64,000 nt of DNA from JAUPVL01 sp964481235 (GTDB lineage Bacteria; Patescibacteriota; Saccharimonadia; CAILAD01; BJGX01), in the NCBI GenBank assembly GCA_964481235.1, contig CAYZYH010000003.1:1-64000 (forward strand), given 5' to 3'. This document shows positions 17,669-26,724 of this stretch, piece by piece (within the stretch, counting starts at the first letter, position 1; each line of letters begins with the position of its first letter). The translations under genes and the position numbers were made by a program. The notes below the pieces were generated by a model. The model searched no databases. It saw only the letters and a program-made list of their open reading frames with translations, and had not been told where the DNA came from.

Positions 17669-18598
17669 ATGTATGACTTAATTATTATAGGTGGTGGTCC
17701 GGCTGGTATGACAGCGGGTATTTATGCAGCCCGCAAAAAACTCAAAACACTTATACTGACGCGCGATATTGGTGGGCAAGCAGCGTGGAGTAGCGATGTG
17801 GAGAACTACTTGGGTTTTACTATGATAACTGGTGCTCACTTGGTAGAAAAGTTTGAGAATCATGTAGAAAAGTTTAAAGACGTGCTTGAGCTCAGGTTAA
17901 CTACTAAAGGGGTTAGTGCTGTCAAAAAAAATAAAAACTACTTTTCAGTAACAACAGGCGATGGTCATAGCGAACACGCCCGTTCAGTTATTATAGCTGG
18001 AGGAAAACTACCAAGACCACTTGGAGTACCTGGTGAACAAGAATTTCTAAATAGAGGCGTAACCTATTGTGCCTGGTGTGATGGTCCTCTCTTTGCCGAC
18101 AAAGATGTGGCTATAATTGGCGGTGGTAACTCTGCCCTAGATGCTGCTTTAAACATTGGTCGTAGCGTAAAATCTATTGTAATAATTAATATCACACCAG
18201 AACTTACTGGCGACCCAATTATGATAGAAAAAGTTACTGACTCACCCCATATTCGCATACTAAATAATACTGAAGTTGTTAAAATTAACGGCGAAAAATT
18301 CGTGAGTTCTATTACTATAAGGACTCACGGTGACAAATCTTCTACTGACATACCATTACAGGGCGTTTTTATTGAAGCTGGTAGCTTACCTGCTACAGAC
18401 TACTTAAAGGGTTTAGTTAAGCTCAATAAGGCTGGTGAAATAATCATATACAAAGATAACCAAACCTCGATAGCTGGTTTATTTGCAGCAGGCGATATTA
18501 CCGATATTAATGAAAAACAAATTATTACTGCTGCCGGTGAAGGAGCAAAGGCCGCAATTGAAGCCGCACGTTATATAGCAAAGCAAAATGAGATTTAG
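17669..18598 (+). CDS. trxB: thioredoxin-disulfide reductase
   Basis: 309 aa. The FAD-binding GGGPAGMTAGIYAAR is at the N-terminus, the redox pair C134-A-W-C137 is in VTYCAWCDG, the NAD(P)H site is GGGNSALDAAL and the C-terminal FAD contact is GLFAAGDI. It reduces thioredoxin or glutaredoxin-like proteins with NAD(P)H. CAWC instead of the usual CATC is a minor variant. ATG 17669 is preferred over 17663: TATAAT (17656-17661) ends 7 nt before it and there is no Shine-Dalgarno. Confidence 0.92.
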   Translation: MYDLIIIGGGPAGMTAGIYAARKKLKTLILTRDIGGQAAWSSDVENYLGFTMITGAHLVEKFENHVEKFKDVLELRLTTKGVSAVKKNKNYFSVTTGDGHSEHARSVIIAGGKLPRPLGVPGEQEFLNRGVTYCAWCDGPLFADKDVAIIGGGNSALDAALNIGRSVKSIVIINITPELTGDPIMIEKVTDSPHIRILNNTEVVKINGEKFVSSITIRTHGDKSSTDIPLQGVFIEAGSLPATDYLKGLVKLNKAGEIIIYKDNQTSIAGLFAAGDITDINEKQIITAAGEGAKAAIEAARYIAKQNEI

Positions 18599-18603
18599 CT
18601 AAA

Positions 18604-18632
18604 TTGACTGTATTGTATGTATCATTTACAAT
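18604..18632 (+). promoter_or_regulatory. promoter of gene 18690
   Basis: TTGACT (18604-18609), a 17 nt spacer and TACAAT (18627-18632). An interrupted inverted repeat ATTGTA/TACAAT (18612-18617, 18627-18632) resembles the palindrome at the gap promoter. Confidence 0.5.
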
Positions 18633-18689
18633 ATAAAGCTATAGCATAACAACTATTAAATTGACCATTGCTTTTTAAGGGAGAACACA

Positions 18690-19256
18690 TTGCAGAACGA
18701 CAACAAAACTAAAAGCACAGATTTTTTGCCAGGCAAACCTAGTATGGATAGCATGAGTCGTACTAATAACACCGTTACAGCTGTTTCTTCGGGGTCTGGC
18801 TCGAGTTCAACAAAAACACCCGAGAATGCCAGCGCACACGTAATAGATTTAAAGAATGCCCCTACAACCTTTGCAGATTCGCCACTTCTTAACGAAGATA
18901 CTCAACCAGAACCTGCCGATAAAGCTCCAAAAGTTGCACCCATAGTAAACGAAATATCTATAAAAGACACCAAGCAAGAAGATGCCTCACCATTGACTAC
19001 CAATACAACAGAATTAGACCCCAAAGCGTCTAGTGGTCAGTCTGCTAGTTCACAAGATAGTATGGCGTCAGAAAAAGGCGTAGACGATATTAACCTTTCA
19101 GAAACCTCTCCAAACAATGAAGAAGAACATGTAGAACAACCTAAAAAAGGCAATAAGCTGAAGTGGGTACTAATTATATTTGGAATAGTTGTGGTTTTAG
19201 CAATTGTCGCTGGGGCTGTATACTATATTACTAAGACTACCGGAAATCCATTTTAA
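18690..19256 (+). CDS. tail-anchored hypothetical membrane protein
   Basis: 188 aa from a TTG start with an AAGGGAGA Shine-Dalgarno. Residues 1-150 are low-complexity, rich in Ser, Thr, Asn, Asp, Glu and Pro, and probably disordered. A single membrane helix (about 155-180) lies near the C-terminus with a short tail. A KKGNK stretch precedes the helix, so the disordered part is probably cytoplasmic. No enzymatic motif is present. The next gene, a glutaredoxin, begins 24 nt later. Confidence 0.65.
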   Translation: MQNDNKTKSTDFLPGKPSMDSMSRTNNTVTAVSSGSGSSSTKTPENASAHVIDLKNAPTTFADSPLLNEDTQPEPADKAPKVAPIVNEISIKDTKQEDASPLTTNTTELDPKASSGQSASSQDSMASEKGVDDINLSETSPNNEEEHVEQPKKGNKLKWVLIIFGIVVVLAIVAGAVYYITKTTGNPF

Positions 19257-19280
19257 CGATACCTAAGAAAGGGACTATAA

Positions 19281-19547
19281 ATGAGTGATAATAAATCAGA
19301 CAAGGAAAAATCTGACATAGCAATAATTTACACCACACCATGGTGTCAATTCTGTAAACATGTAGAAGCCTATCTAGACGAAAAAGGCGTAGCTTATGAG
19401 AAAATAGACGTGCAGGCCGATCAAGCTAAAGCCAAAGAGATGATTGAAAAATCTGGTCAAATGGGTGTGCCTGTTACAGAAATAAAAGGTGAAATAATCG
19501 TTGGTTGGGACAAACCCAAGTTTGAAGCCCTGTTTGCTTCTCAATAA
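19281..19547 (+). CDS. glutaredoxin/NrdH-like redox protein
   Basis: 88 aa. A CQFC active site at about 20-23 (YTTPWCQFCKHVEAYL), the cis-Pro motif MGVPVTEI and IIVGWDKPKFE identify the glutaredoxin family. Reduction may come from the thioredoxin reductase encoded 0.7 kb upstream; no glutathione genes are visible. It starts after AAGAAAGGGAC and ends at the hairpin at 19566-19600. Confidence 0.85.
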   Translation: MSDNKSDKEKSDIAIIYTTPWCQFCKHVEAYLDEKGVAYEKIDVQADQAKAKEMIEKSGQMGVPVTEIKGEIIVGWDKPKFEALFASQ

Positions 19548-19565
19548 TACCATTACATTAAAATT

Positions 19566-19603
19566 ATAAAACAATCCGAATTGATGTAGGATTGTTTTAT
19601 AAT
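19566..19603 (+). terminator. terminator fused to the uvrB -10 box
   Basis: Perfect 12 bp arms at 19566-19577 and 19589-19600 enclose an 11 nt loop ending in a T-run. The uvrB -10 hexamer TATAAT (19598-19603) uses the last three bases of the right arm, so one short segment both ends the glutaredoxin transcript and starts the uvrB transcript. Confidence 0.75.
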
Positions 19604-19609
19604 AAGTGT

Positions 19610-21598
19610 ATGAGTATATTTACACTCAACTCCAAATACAAGCCATCCGGTGATCAGCCAACTGCCATCGCAAAGCTTAGTGGTGGGTTACAAAAAGATC
19701 TCAAAGAGCAAACTCTTCTCGGAATAACCGGTAGTGGCAAGACTTTTACTATGGCTAATGTGATAGCAAACTACAATAAGCCGACTCTCATACTTAGCCA
19801 TAACAAAACCCTAGCAGCTCAACTGTATGGAGAATTTAAAGAGTTCTTCCCTACTAACGAAGTACATTATTTTGTAAGCTATTTTGATTACTATCAACCT
19901 GAAGCCTATATTGCTAGATCAGATACCTATATAGAAAAAGATAGCGCCATAAATGAAGAAATAGACAGATTACGCCACGCCGCAACAGCCGCCTTACTTA
20001 GTCACAAAGATGTCATAATTATTGCTTCAGTGAGTTGTATCTATGGTATTGGTAATATTACCGACTATACCAATATGACAATTAAGCTAATTGTGGGCGA
20101 GAGACGAGTGCGCGACAAATTGCTTCGTCAACTAAATGATATTCAGTACAGTCGTAACGACACTGCTTTTGAACGTGGTAGCTTTAGAATACGTGGCGAG
20201 AACCTAGACATTTTTCCAGTAGGCGAGGAAGTTGCGTACAGAGTAGAGTTTTTCGGTGATGAAATAACAGCTATTAAGCAAATAAGTTATTTAACTGGCG
20301 AGGTTATAAAAAACTTAGATAATCTTTCGATATTCCCCGCCAAGCACTATGTGACACCGCGCGAACAACTCCAGCAAGCAATGGTGAATATTCAAGAAGA
20401 ATCTGAGCAGCGGGTTAAGTGGTTTAAAGACAACGACTTACTTTTAGAAGCCCAACGTTTAGAAAACCGTGTTAAGTACGATTTAGAAATTTTAGAGCAA
20501 ACAGGCTACGTAAAAGGCATAGAAAATTACGCACGCTACCTTACTAATAGAGAGTCTGGGTCACAACCCGCTACGCTCATGGATTATTTTCCAGATGACT
20601 TTTTGATGTTTATAGATGAGAGCCATATGACTATCCCGCAAGTTGGAGGTATGTACAATGGCGATAGGGCGCGTAAACTAACCCTTATTGAGCATGGCTT
20701 TAGATTGCCCAGCGCCCTAGACAACAGACCACTTAACTTTACTGAGTTTGAGCGACATATTAATAAAGTAATATATGTTTCAGCTACTCCAGGAGAATAC
20801 GAGCTATCACGAAGTAATCAAGTAGTGGAGCAAATTGTGAGACCAACTGGTTTACTAGATCCAATTATTGAAGTTAGACCTAGCGAAAACCAAGTAGATG
20901 ATTTACTAGCCGAAATAAGAGATCGTATAAAAAATGGTCAACGCACGTTAGTGACCACCCTTACTAAAAGAATCGCTGAAGACCTGAGCGACTACTTACA
21001 AGACTTAGGAATAAAGGTGCAGTACTTACATAGCGACGTTGATACCCTAGAGCGTACAGATATTCTTAGAGATCTTAGACTAGGTGTTTACGACGTATTA
21101 ATAGGTATAAACTTACTTCGTGAAGGCTTAGATTTACCCGAAGTAAGCTTAGTGGCTATAATAGATGCCGACAAAGAAGGCTTTTTGCGATCAGAGACTA
21201 GTCTTATACAGACTATTGGCCGTGCTGCTCGGCATCAAGATGGTAAAGTCATAATGTATGCCGACAAAATCACCGGTTCTATGGAGCGGGCAATAAAAAT
21301 CACCACAGATCGAAGAACTCGACAAGAAGTTTATAATAAAAAGCATGGCATTACACCCAAAACCGTTAAGAAAGCTTTGGCCGAAAGTATGCAGGCTGAG
21401 ATAGAAGCTGAGAAATCTGACTTGCAATCAATTGATTTCAAAAAAGTGCCAAAAGACGAGTTGCAGTTCATGACCAAGCAACTTACCGAACAAATGGAGC
21501 TTGCAGCTGCAAATCTACAATTTGAGCGTGCCGCCGAGCTGCGTGATCAACTTGAAGAGATCAAAGACGTACTCAATAGTAAGAGGATGAGTAAATGA
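19610..21598 (+). CDS. uvrB: excinuclease ABC subunit B
   Basis: 662 aa from the ATG at 19610, which starts the conserved N-terminus MSIFTLNSKYKPSGDQPTAI. An upstream in-frame ATG at 19592 lies inside the terminator stem. Walker A is GITGSGKT, the beta-hairpin region contains YYQPEAYI, helicase motifs include DESHMT, and the UvrC-binding UVR motif is at the C-terminus (FERAAELRDQLEEI). It verifies damage in nucleotide-excision repair. TATAAT ends 6 nt before the ATG, so the mRNA is predicted leaderless. The stop overlaps the next ATG by 4 nt. Confidence 0.96.
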   Translation: MSIFTLNSKYKPSGDQPTAIAKLSGGLQKDLKEQTLLGITGSGKTFTMANVIANYNKPTLILSHNKTLAAQLYGEFKEFFPTNEVHYFVSYFDYYQPEAYIARSDTYIEKDSAINEEIDRLRHAATAALLSHKDVIIIASVSCIYGIGNITDYTNMTIKLIVGERRVRDKLLRQLNDIQYSRNDTAFERGSFRIRGENLDIFPVGEEVAYRVEFFGDEITAIKQISYLTGEVIKNLDNLSIFPAKHYVTPREQLQQAMVNIQEESEQRVKWFKDNDLLLEAQRLENRVKYDLEILEQTGYVKGIENYARYLTNRESGSQPATLMDYFPDDFLMFIDESHMTIPQVGGMYNGDRARKLTLIEHGFRLPSALDNRPLNFTEFERHINKVIYVSATPGEYELSRSNQVVEQIVRPTGLLDPIIEVRPSENQVDDLLAEIRDRIKNGQRTLVTTLTKRIAEDLSDYLQDLGIKVQYLHSDVDTLERTDILRDLRLGVYDVLIGINLLREGLDLPEVSLVAIIDADKEGFLRSETSLIQTIGRAARHQDGKVIMYADKITGSMERAIKITTDRRTRQEVYNKKHGITPKTVKKALAESMQAEIEAEKSDLQSIDFKKVPKDELQFMTKQLTEQMELAAANLQFERAAELRDQLEEIKDVLNSKRMSK

Positions 21599-22398
21599 GT
21601 GAACCAACTCCACAAAATAATGAAGAAAAATCTATACCAGCTTTTAGATTACACACAAAAAAATCACATCTTCATCCCAAAAAACTACTTGAATTTGAGG
21701 GTGACTTAGCGCAAAATTATCAAATTCGGTGTGTGGCGCAGTATAGCGAGCATGCATTAAAAGACATGTCACGCGCAGATGCATATAGACTACTCGAAAC
21801 CAAAGGTGAAATGCTCTCGCACCTTGCCGACGAAATACGACGTTACAAGATTGCAATAGCGCCTACATACCACGTAGTTGGGGATAGCGAAGAGAATGGC
21901 CTACCGTCTTTGTTTGTTGCTACTGCTGAAGTTAATGGTGTAACAGCAAGAGACTTGCTTTTACCCACCAACCGCGATAGCAAAGAATTACAAAACGCTC
22001 TACCGCTTATTATTGAGCTTGTAGACAATCTAGTCGATTATTTACACACAAAAGTTGCTAATGGAGAAGATTTTTATAGAGACATATTTAAAACAGACCA
22101 GTATGTTTTTGGTACTATCAAAGGTCTATCTCGGCCAGATCTATACTTTATAGATACAGATAGCTTTGAGTTGTCTTCGCCATTGCATCAGTATCAATGC
22201 CTTATTAGGCCCTTGGGTGCTCTCTTACCGTTAATTGAAAAGATCGAACAACTGGTAGGGACTGAAGTTATGCTAAGCGCTAGAAATAAATTATTAGATA
22301 CAATTAATAATCTCAAACTTTCTGAACACGACAGAACCGAAACCTACGAACATATTAAAAGAAGACTTATGCCGAGAAGTGACAAGGTGTCGGCATGA
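21595..22398 (+). CDS. unknown protein coupled to uvrB, 267 aa
   Basis: The family is not recognised. It is soluble with no membrane segment. The first 20 residues are polar, then helical segments follow. A segment near residues 160-195 has spaced acidic residues (DIFKTDQYVFG, then FIDTDSFE) that faintly recall the catalytic and metal loops of protein-kinase-like phosphotransferases, but an invariant HxDxxxxN is not present. It overlaps uvrB and the next gene by 4 nt each, so all three are translationally coupled. Confidence 0.75.
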   Translation: MSEPTPQNNEEKSIPAFRLHTKKSHLHPKKLLEFEGDLAQNYQIRCVAQYSEHALKDMSRADAYRLLETKGEMLSHLADEIRRYKIAIAPTYHVVGDSEENGLPSLFVATAEVNGVTARDLLLPTNRDSKELQNALPLIIELVDNLVDYLHTKVANGEDFYRDIFKTDQYVFGTIKGLSRPDLYFIDTDSFELSSPLHQYQCLIRPLGALLPLIEKIEQLVGTEVMLSARNKLLDTINNLKLSEHDRTETYEHIKRRLMPRSDKVSA

Positions 22399-23771
22399 GT
22401 GATATCACTAACAACCCAGAGACAAGACAAATAGGTGGTAATCAAGCTGAGACTAGCGTAATACCTCCTACTAAAGAAGAGCTCAAGACAACCGAAGACT
22501 TAAAACGAATTGCTAGTGAAACCAAACAAAAAAGCGAAACTACAGAGACTAACCAGAGAGATAGCGCTAAGCTTAAGGCTATAGTAGAAAAGTTTGGAGA
22601 CATGGGCTGGAAATCTACTCGAGGACCAAACGGTGAAGACCTAGGTATACCCCAGACCTTAGCAGCTCCAGTACTTCGTGAAGATGGTAAAGTCGATACT
22701 GAAGGTTGGCGTACTGCAGTAGTATCCATTGATGGTAAACACGTTGTTCTTATGGAGGAGTTAGATGAGGATGGCAAAGTAAAGTCTTCACGACAAACTA
22801 GTCTTGAGAGTTGGGAGTTGGAGCAGATGGGTATTTCTGCCAAACAAAAAATCGAGGCAATGAATGGTTCTGTAAAGGATCAATATCGGGACGAACAAGA
22901 ATTGTCCACAAACCCAGAAGAAGAAAATATGTCTAATGTGGAGTTGTCTGAAGTAGTTACGCAACCAGAATCACGTCGTTATAAACCAGGTGATAAATTT
23001 ACGTTCTTAGTGCATGCACCACTAGACATTCGAGCTCGCACCGAAGCATTGGGTTTAGAAGAATTTAACTTAACAGAGAGGCCACTCAACACTACGCTTA
23101 TTGACCAAGAACATAGTTGGACGTTCGAGGGTATGTCTGGGCTTATAATTGAGCCACCTAGTAGTCAAGAAAAAGTGCTTGGTGCTTGGTCTTACGACTC
23201 TGGCTTGAACGATATGGTGAGAGAAGAAGCTCAGCCAGACCCTAGTACTTTGCTTGAAGAGACTCAACCCGATAATTATAATCAGGTAAACATTACTAGC
23301 GGTAGAGTGATTGGAGTATATATACGTATTCGTGAAGACGGTAGCGATATTGGAGATCCCGCAAGATCGGCTCAACTTAGAGAGTTTGCCCAACAAAATG
23401 ACTTACCAATTGCTGAGATAGTTGTACAGCCCCAAGAATTCACTGACAAGCCGCCAGAAATTGTAAAGCCCAATAAAGATCTGACTACGATTGAATTTAC
23501 GGCCAATGGTAAGAAATTTAGAGTGGATGCGCTTGTGGCCAATCCTGCCAGGCCTTTGCCTGGGGATGAGCCATATGAAGGTTATTTTTTGAGGGCTAGA
23601 TCTATAAATCAGTATGGTGAAGCTGGGGGAGATGTCAGCGACCCAGAATCTTTTCAAATTATTATTGACCAACTACAGCCATTATTAGAAACAGATTTAG
23701 AGCCTAGCACAAGAATTGCCGTCGAAAAAATGTTACGTCGTTATAGTAGTGAGCTAAGCAAATTGAGATAA
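22395..23771 (+). CDS. unknown protein of uvrB operon, 458 aa
   Basis: The family is not recognised. The first 65 residues are charged and probably disordered. A globular segment (about 66-160) contains GWKSTRGPNGEDLGIP and WRTAVVSIDGKHVVLMEELD. Residues 195-400 are predicted beta-rich with many Pro and acidic residues, and the last 60 are helical. There is no signal peptide, cysteine or membrane helix. It is the third gene of the uvrB transcript. A structural or adaptor role is possible, but no function can be named. Confidence 0.7.
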   Translation: MSDITNNPETRQIGGNQAETSVIPPTKEELKTTEDLKRIASETKQKSETTETNQRDSAKLKAIVEKFGDMGWKSTRGPNGEDLGIPQTLAAPVLREDGKVDTEGWRTAVVSIDGKHVVLMEELDEDGKVKSSRQTSLESWELEQMGISAKQKIEAMNGSVKDQYRDEQELSTNPEEENMSNVELSEVVTQPESRRYKPGDKFTFLVHAPLDIRARTEALGLEEFNLTERPLNTTLIDQEHSWTFEGMSGLIIEPPSSQEKVLGAWSYDSGLNDMVREEAQPDPSTLLEETQPDNYNQVNITSGRVIGVYIRIREDGSDIGDPARSAQLREFAQQNDLPIAEIVVQPQEFTDKPPEIVKPNKDLTTIEFTANGKKFRVDALVANPARPLPGDEPYEGYFLRARSINQYGEAGGDVSDPESFQIIIDQLQPLLETDLEPSTRIAVEKMLRRYSSELSKLR

Positions 23772-23842
23772 GTTACTACTTATATATTACTATCTAGTTC
23801 TTGAATAGTATTGACATTGGTGGTACAATTGAGCCTTAAATT

Positions 23843-26662
23843 ATGGCTCAACACGACAAAATCATCATTAAGGGTGCGCGCGAGCACAATCTCAAAAACA
23901 TCGATGTCGAGATCCCTAGGGACAAATTGGTGGTGATTACAGGACTCTCTGGAAGCGGTAAGAGTTCATTGGCATTTGATACTATTTATGCCGAGGGACA
24001 ACGCAGATATGTAGAATCACTGAGTGCATATGCTAGACAGTTTTTAGGTCTTATGGAGAAGCCCGATGTTGACCAAATAGATGGTCTTAGCCCAGCAATA
24101 TCGATAGATCAAAAATCCTCTAGCCGCAACCCTCGTTCTACCGTTGCTACAGTAACAGAAATATATGATTACTTACGTTTACTCTTTGCCCGTATTGGTG
24201 TGCCTCACGATCCAAATACTGGAGAGGTATTGACCAAGCAAACCCCTCAACAAATTGTTGATACTCTAAAAAAATATCCAAAAGATACCAAAATAATTAT
24301 TTTAGCTCCAATAGTTAAGGATAAAAAAGGTGAGCACCGTCACCTATTAGAAGAAGCCCAAAAAGCAGGTTATAGTCGTGTAAGGCTGGATGGTAAAATT
24401 TACGAGATAGACGAAGTGCCAACACTAGATCGCCAAAAAAAGCACACTATCGAAATCGCTATAGACAGAATAAGTATTGATCAAGAAAATCCTCAACGTC
24501 TAGTAGAGTCGGTAGAAGCTGCATTACACCTGGGAGAAGGTGTTATTAATGTGCTAAATTTCGACACTAATGAGGAGCAGTTATTTTCAGAGCACTATAC
24601 CACGGTAGATTCTGGTTTTGCCTTGCCAGAGATAGAACCTCGTTTATTTAGTTTTAATTCCCCGCATGGAGCTTGCCCTAACTGCATGGGTCTAGGTTCA
24701 TTACTAATAGTAGACCACGATCTTATTGTTCCTAATAAGAAACTAAGTATTGCCGAAGGGGCTATTCGTCCCTGGAGTCGTACTACTCAACGAATGAGTT
24801 GGTATACTAAGCTGCTAGAAGCTGTCGCAAAGAGTCATGGATTTGATTTAGTAACCCCAGTAGAAAAGCTAAGTCAGGAAAATTTAAGTGTTCTCTACTA
24901 TGGCACCGGCAATGAAGAAATTGGCGTACCTGGTCCGGGCGGTAAAACTTATAAAACTAAGTTCGAGGGTGTTATTCCTAATTTAGAGCGTAGGTATCGC
25001 GAAACCGATAGTGATTTTGTAAAACGCGAAATTGAGAAGTATATGACTACCCAAGTATGCGGTAGTTGCGATGGTAAACGTCTCAAACCAGAGGTACTAG
25101 CTATTACTGTTCATGATAGTTCTATTGCCGACGTTACCGAACTTACTGTAGAGCAAGCCGTGGAATATTTTTCTAAGCTTAAACTCAATGAGCAGGAGAA
25201 CATTATTGCCTCACAAATACTCAAAGAAATAAATGCTAGATTGAAGTTTTTAAATAATGTTGGTCTTAGCTACCTATCGCTAAATAGAGCAGCCAATACT
25301 CTAGCTGGCGGGGAGGCACAACGCATTCGACTGGCCACTCAAATTGGCTCAAGTTTAATGGGAGTATTGTATATTCTCGACGAACCCTCAATTGGTTTAC
25401 ATCAACGCGACAACGATAGGTTGATAGAAACCCTCAACACCCTAAGAGACCTAGGAAATACGGTTATTGTTGTTGAGCACGATGAAGACACTATAAGAGC
25501 AGCTGATTACGTAATAGACGTTGGGCCATTAGCTGGTGAAGCTGGTGGAAAGATTGTCGCAGTAGGCACACCATCTGCAATAGCAAAAGCCAAAGATTCA
25601 CTGACTGGCCAATACTTAAGTGGTAAAAAAACAATAGCTGTACCTAAAAATCGCCGAAAGCCAGACGGAAGATACCTAGAGATAGTTGGTGCTAGCGAAC
25701 ACAATTTAGATAATGTAACAGTTAAAATTCCACTTGGAGTGATGACGGTAGTAAGTGGAGTTTCTGGTAGTGGTAAATCTAGTCTTATAAATGATATCCT
25801 AGCTCGCAAACTCAGCCAAGAATATCACCGCAGTCAAGAGCCTACAGGAAAGTTTAAAGAAATAAAGGGTGTTGAACATTTAGACAAGGTAATAGATATT
25901 GATCAAAGCCCAATTGGGCGAACACCTCGCAGTAACACCGCAACTTACACGGGTGCATTTAATGATATTCGTGATCTTTTTGCGATGGTGCCAGAAGCAA
26001 AGATTAGAGGTTATAGCGCTGGCCGATTTAGTTTTAATGTAAAGGGTGGGCGTTGCGAAACTTGTAGAGGTGATGGCATTATCAAGATTGAAATGCATTT
26101 TTTACCAGACGTGTATGTTACCTGTGAGGCTTGCCAAGGTAAACGCTACAATCGTGAGGCTCTAGAAATACTATACAAAGGCAAAAATATCTCCGACGTA
26201 CTAAATATGACTGTAGAGCAAGCTGGTGAATTCTTTAGTAATATCCCTTCAATATCTCGCAAACTAGAAACACTTATAAGCGTAGGATTGGGTTATATTA
26301 AACTAGGCCAACCCGCCACTACACTATCTGGTGGTGAAGCTCAGAGAATAAAACTGGCTTCAGAGCTTAGCCGCCGAGCTACTGGCAAAACACTTTATAT
26401 ATTAGATGAGCCAACTACTGGTCTTCACTTTGAAGATGTTCGAAAACTACTAGAAGTACTACAAGCCTTGGTTGTGATGGGTAACTCTGTTTTAGTAATT
26501 GAACATAATTTAGATGTAATAAAATCCGCTGACTGGGTAATTGATCTTGGCCCCGAGGGTGGTATTGGAGGTGGAAAAATAGTTGGTGAGGGTACACCAG
26601 AGGTAGTTGCTAAAATTGATAAATCTTATACCGGACGATATCTAAAAAAACTTCTTAAATAA
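23843..26662 (+). CDS. uvrA: excinuclease ABC subunit A
   Basis: 939 aa with two ABC ATPase modules. The first Walker A is GLSGSGKSS, the second GVSGSGKSS; signatures are LAGGEAQRIRLA and LSGGEAQRIKLA. Zinc-finger cysteines are intact (CPNC, CGSC, CETC, CEAC). It recognises DNA damage and loads UvrB. The promoter is TTGAAT, 17 nt, TACAAT just upstream. It is separated from uvrB by two unknown genes and followed by uvrC, so the whole system sits within 9 kb. Confidence 0.97.
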   Translation: MAQHDKIIIKGAREHNLKNIDVEIPRDKLVVITGLSGSGKSSLAFDTIYAEGQRRYVESLSAYARQFLGLMEKPDVDQIDGLSPAISIDQKSSSRNPRSTVATVTEIYDYLRLLFARIGVPHDPNTGEVLTKQTPQQIVDTLKKYPKDTKIIILAPIVKDKKGEHRHLLEEAQKAGYSRVRLDGKIYEIDEVPTLDRQKKHTIEIAIDRISIDQENPQRLVESVEAALHLGEGVINVLNFDTNEEQLFSEHYTTVDSGFALPEIEPRLFSFNSPHGACPNCMGLGSLLIVDHDLIVPNKKLSIAEGAIRPWSRTTQRMSWYTKLLEAVAKSHGFDLVTPVEKLSQENLSVLYYGTGNEEIGVPGPGGKTYKTKFEGVIPNLERRYRETDSDFVKREIEKYMTTQVCGSCDGKRLKPEVLAITVHDSSIADVTELTVEQAVEYFSKLKLNEQENIIASQILKEINARLKFLNNVGLSYLSLNRAANTLAGGEAQRIRLATQIGSSLMGVLYILDEPSIGLHQRDNDRLIETLNTLRDLGNTVIVVEHDEDTIRAADYVIDVGPLAGEAGGKIVAVGTPSAIAKAKDSLTGQYLSGKKTIAVPKNRRKPDGRYLEIVGASEHNLDNVTVKIPLGVMTVVSGVSGSGKSSLINDILARKLSQEYHRSQEPTGKFKEIKGVEHLDKVIDIDQSPIGRTPRSNTATYTGAFNDIRDLFAMVPEAKIRGYSAGRFSFNVKGGRCETCRGDGIIKIEMHFLPDVYVTCEACQGKRYNREALEILYKGKNISDVLNMTVEQAGEFFSNIPSISRKLETLISVGLGYIKLGQPATTLSGGEAQRIKLASELSRRATGKTLYILDEPTTGLHFEDVRKLLEVLQALVVMGNSVLVIEHNLDVIKSADWVIDLGPEGGIGGGKIVGEGTPEVVAKIDKSYTGRYLKKLLK

Positions 26663-26724
26663 TAGTTATTAACACACTAACATATGGCCATGCTTTTTTG
26701 TAGGAAGAAGTATAAAATAGTATC

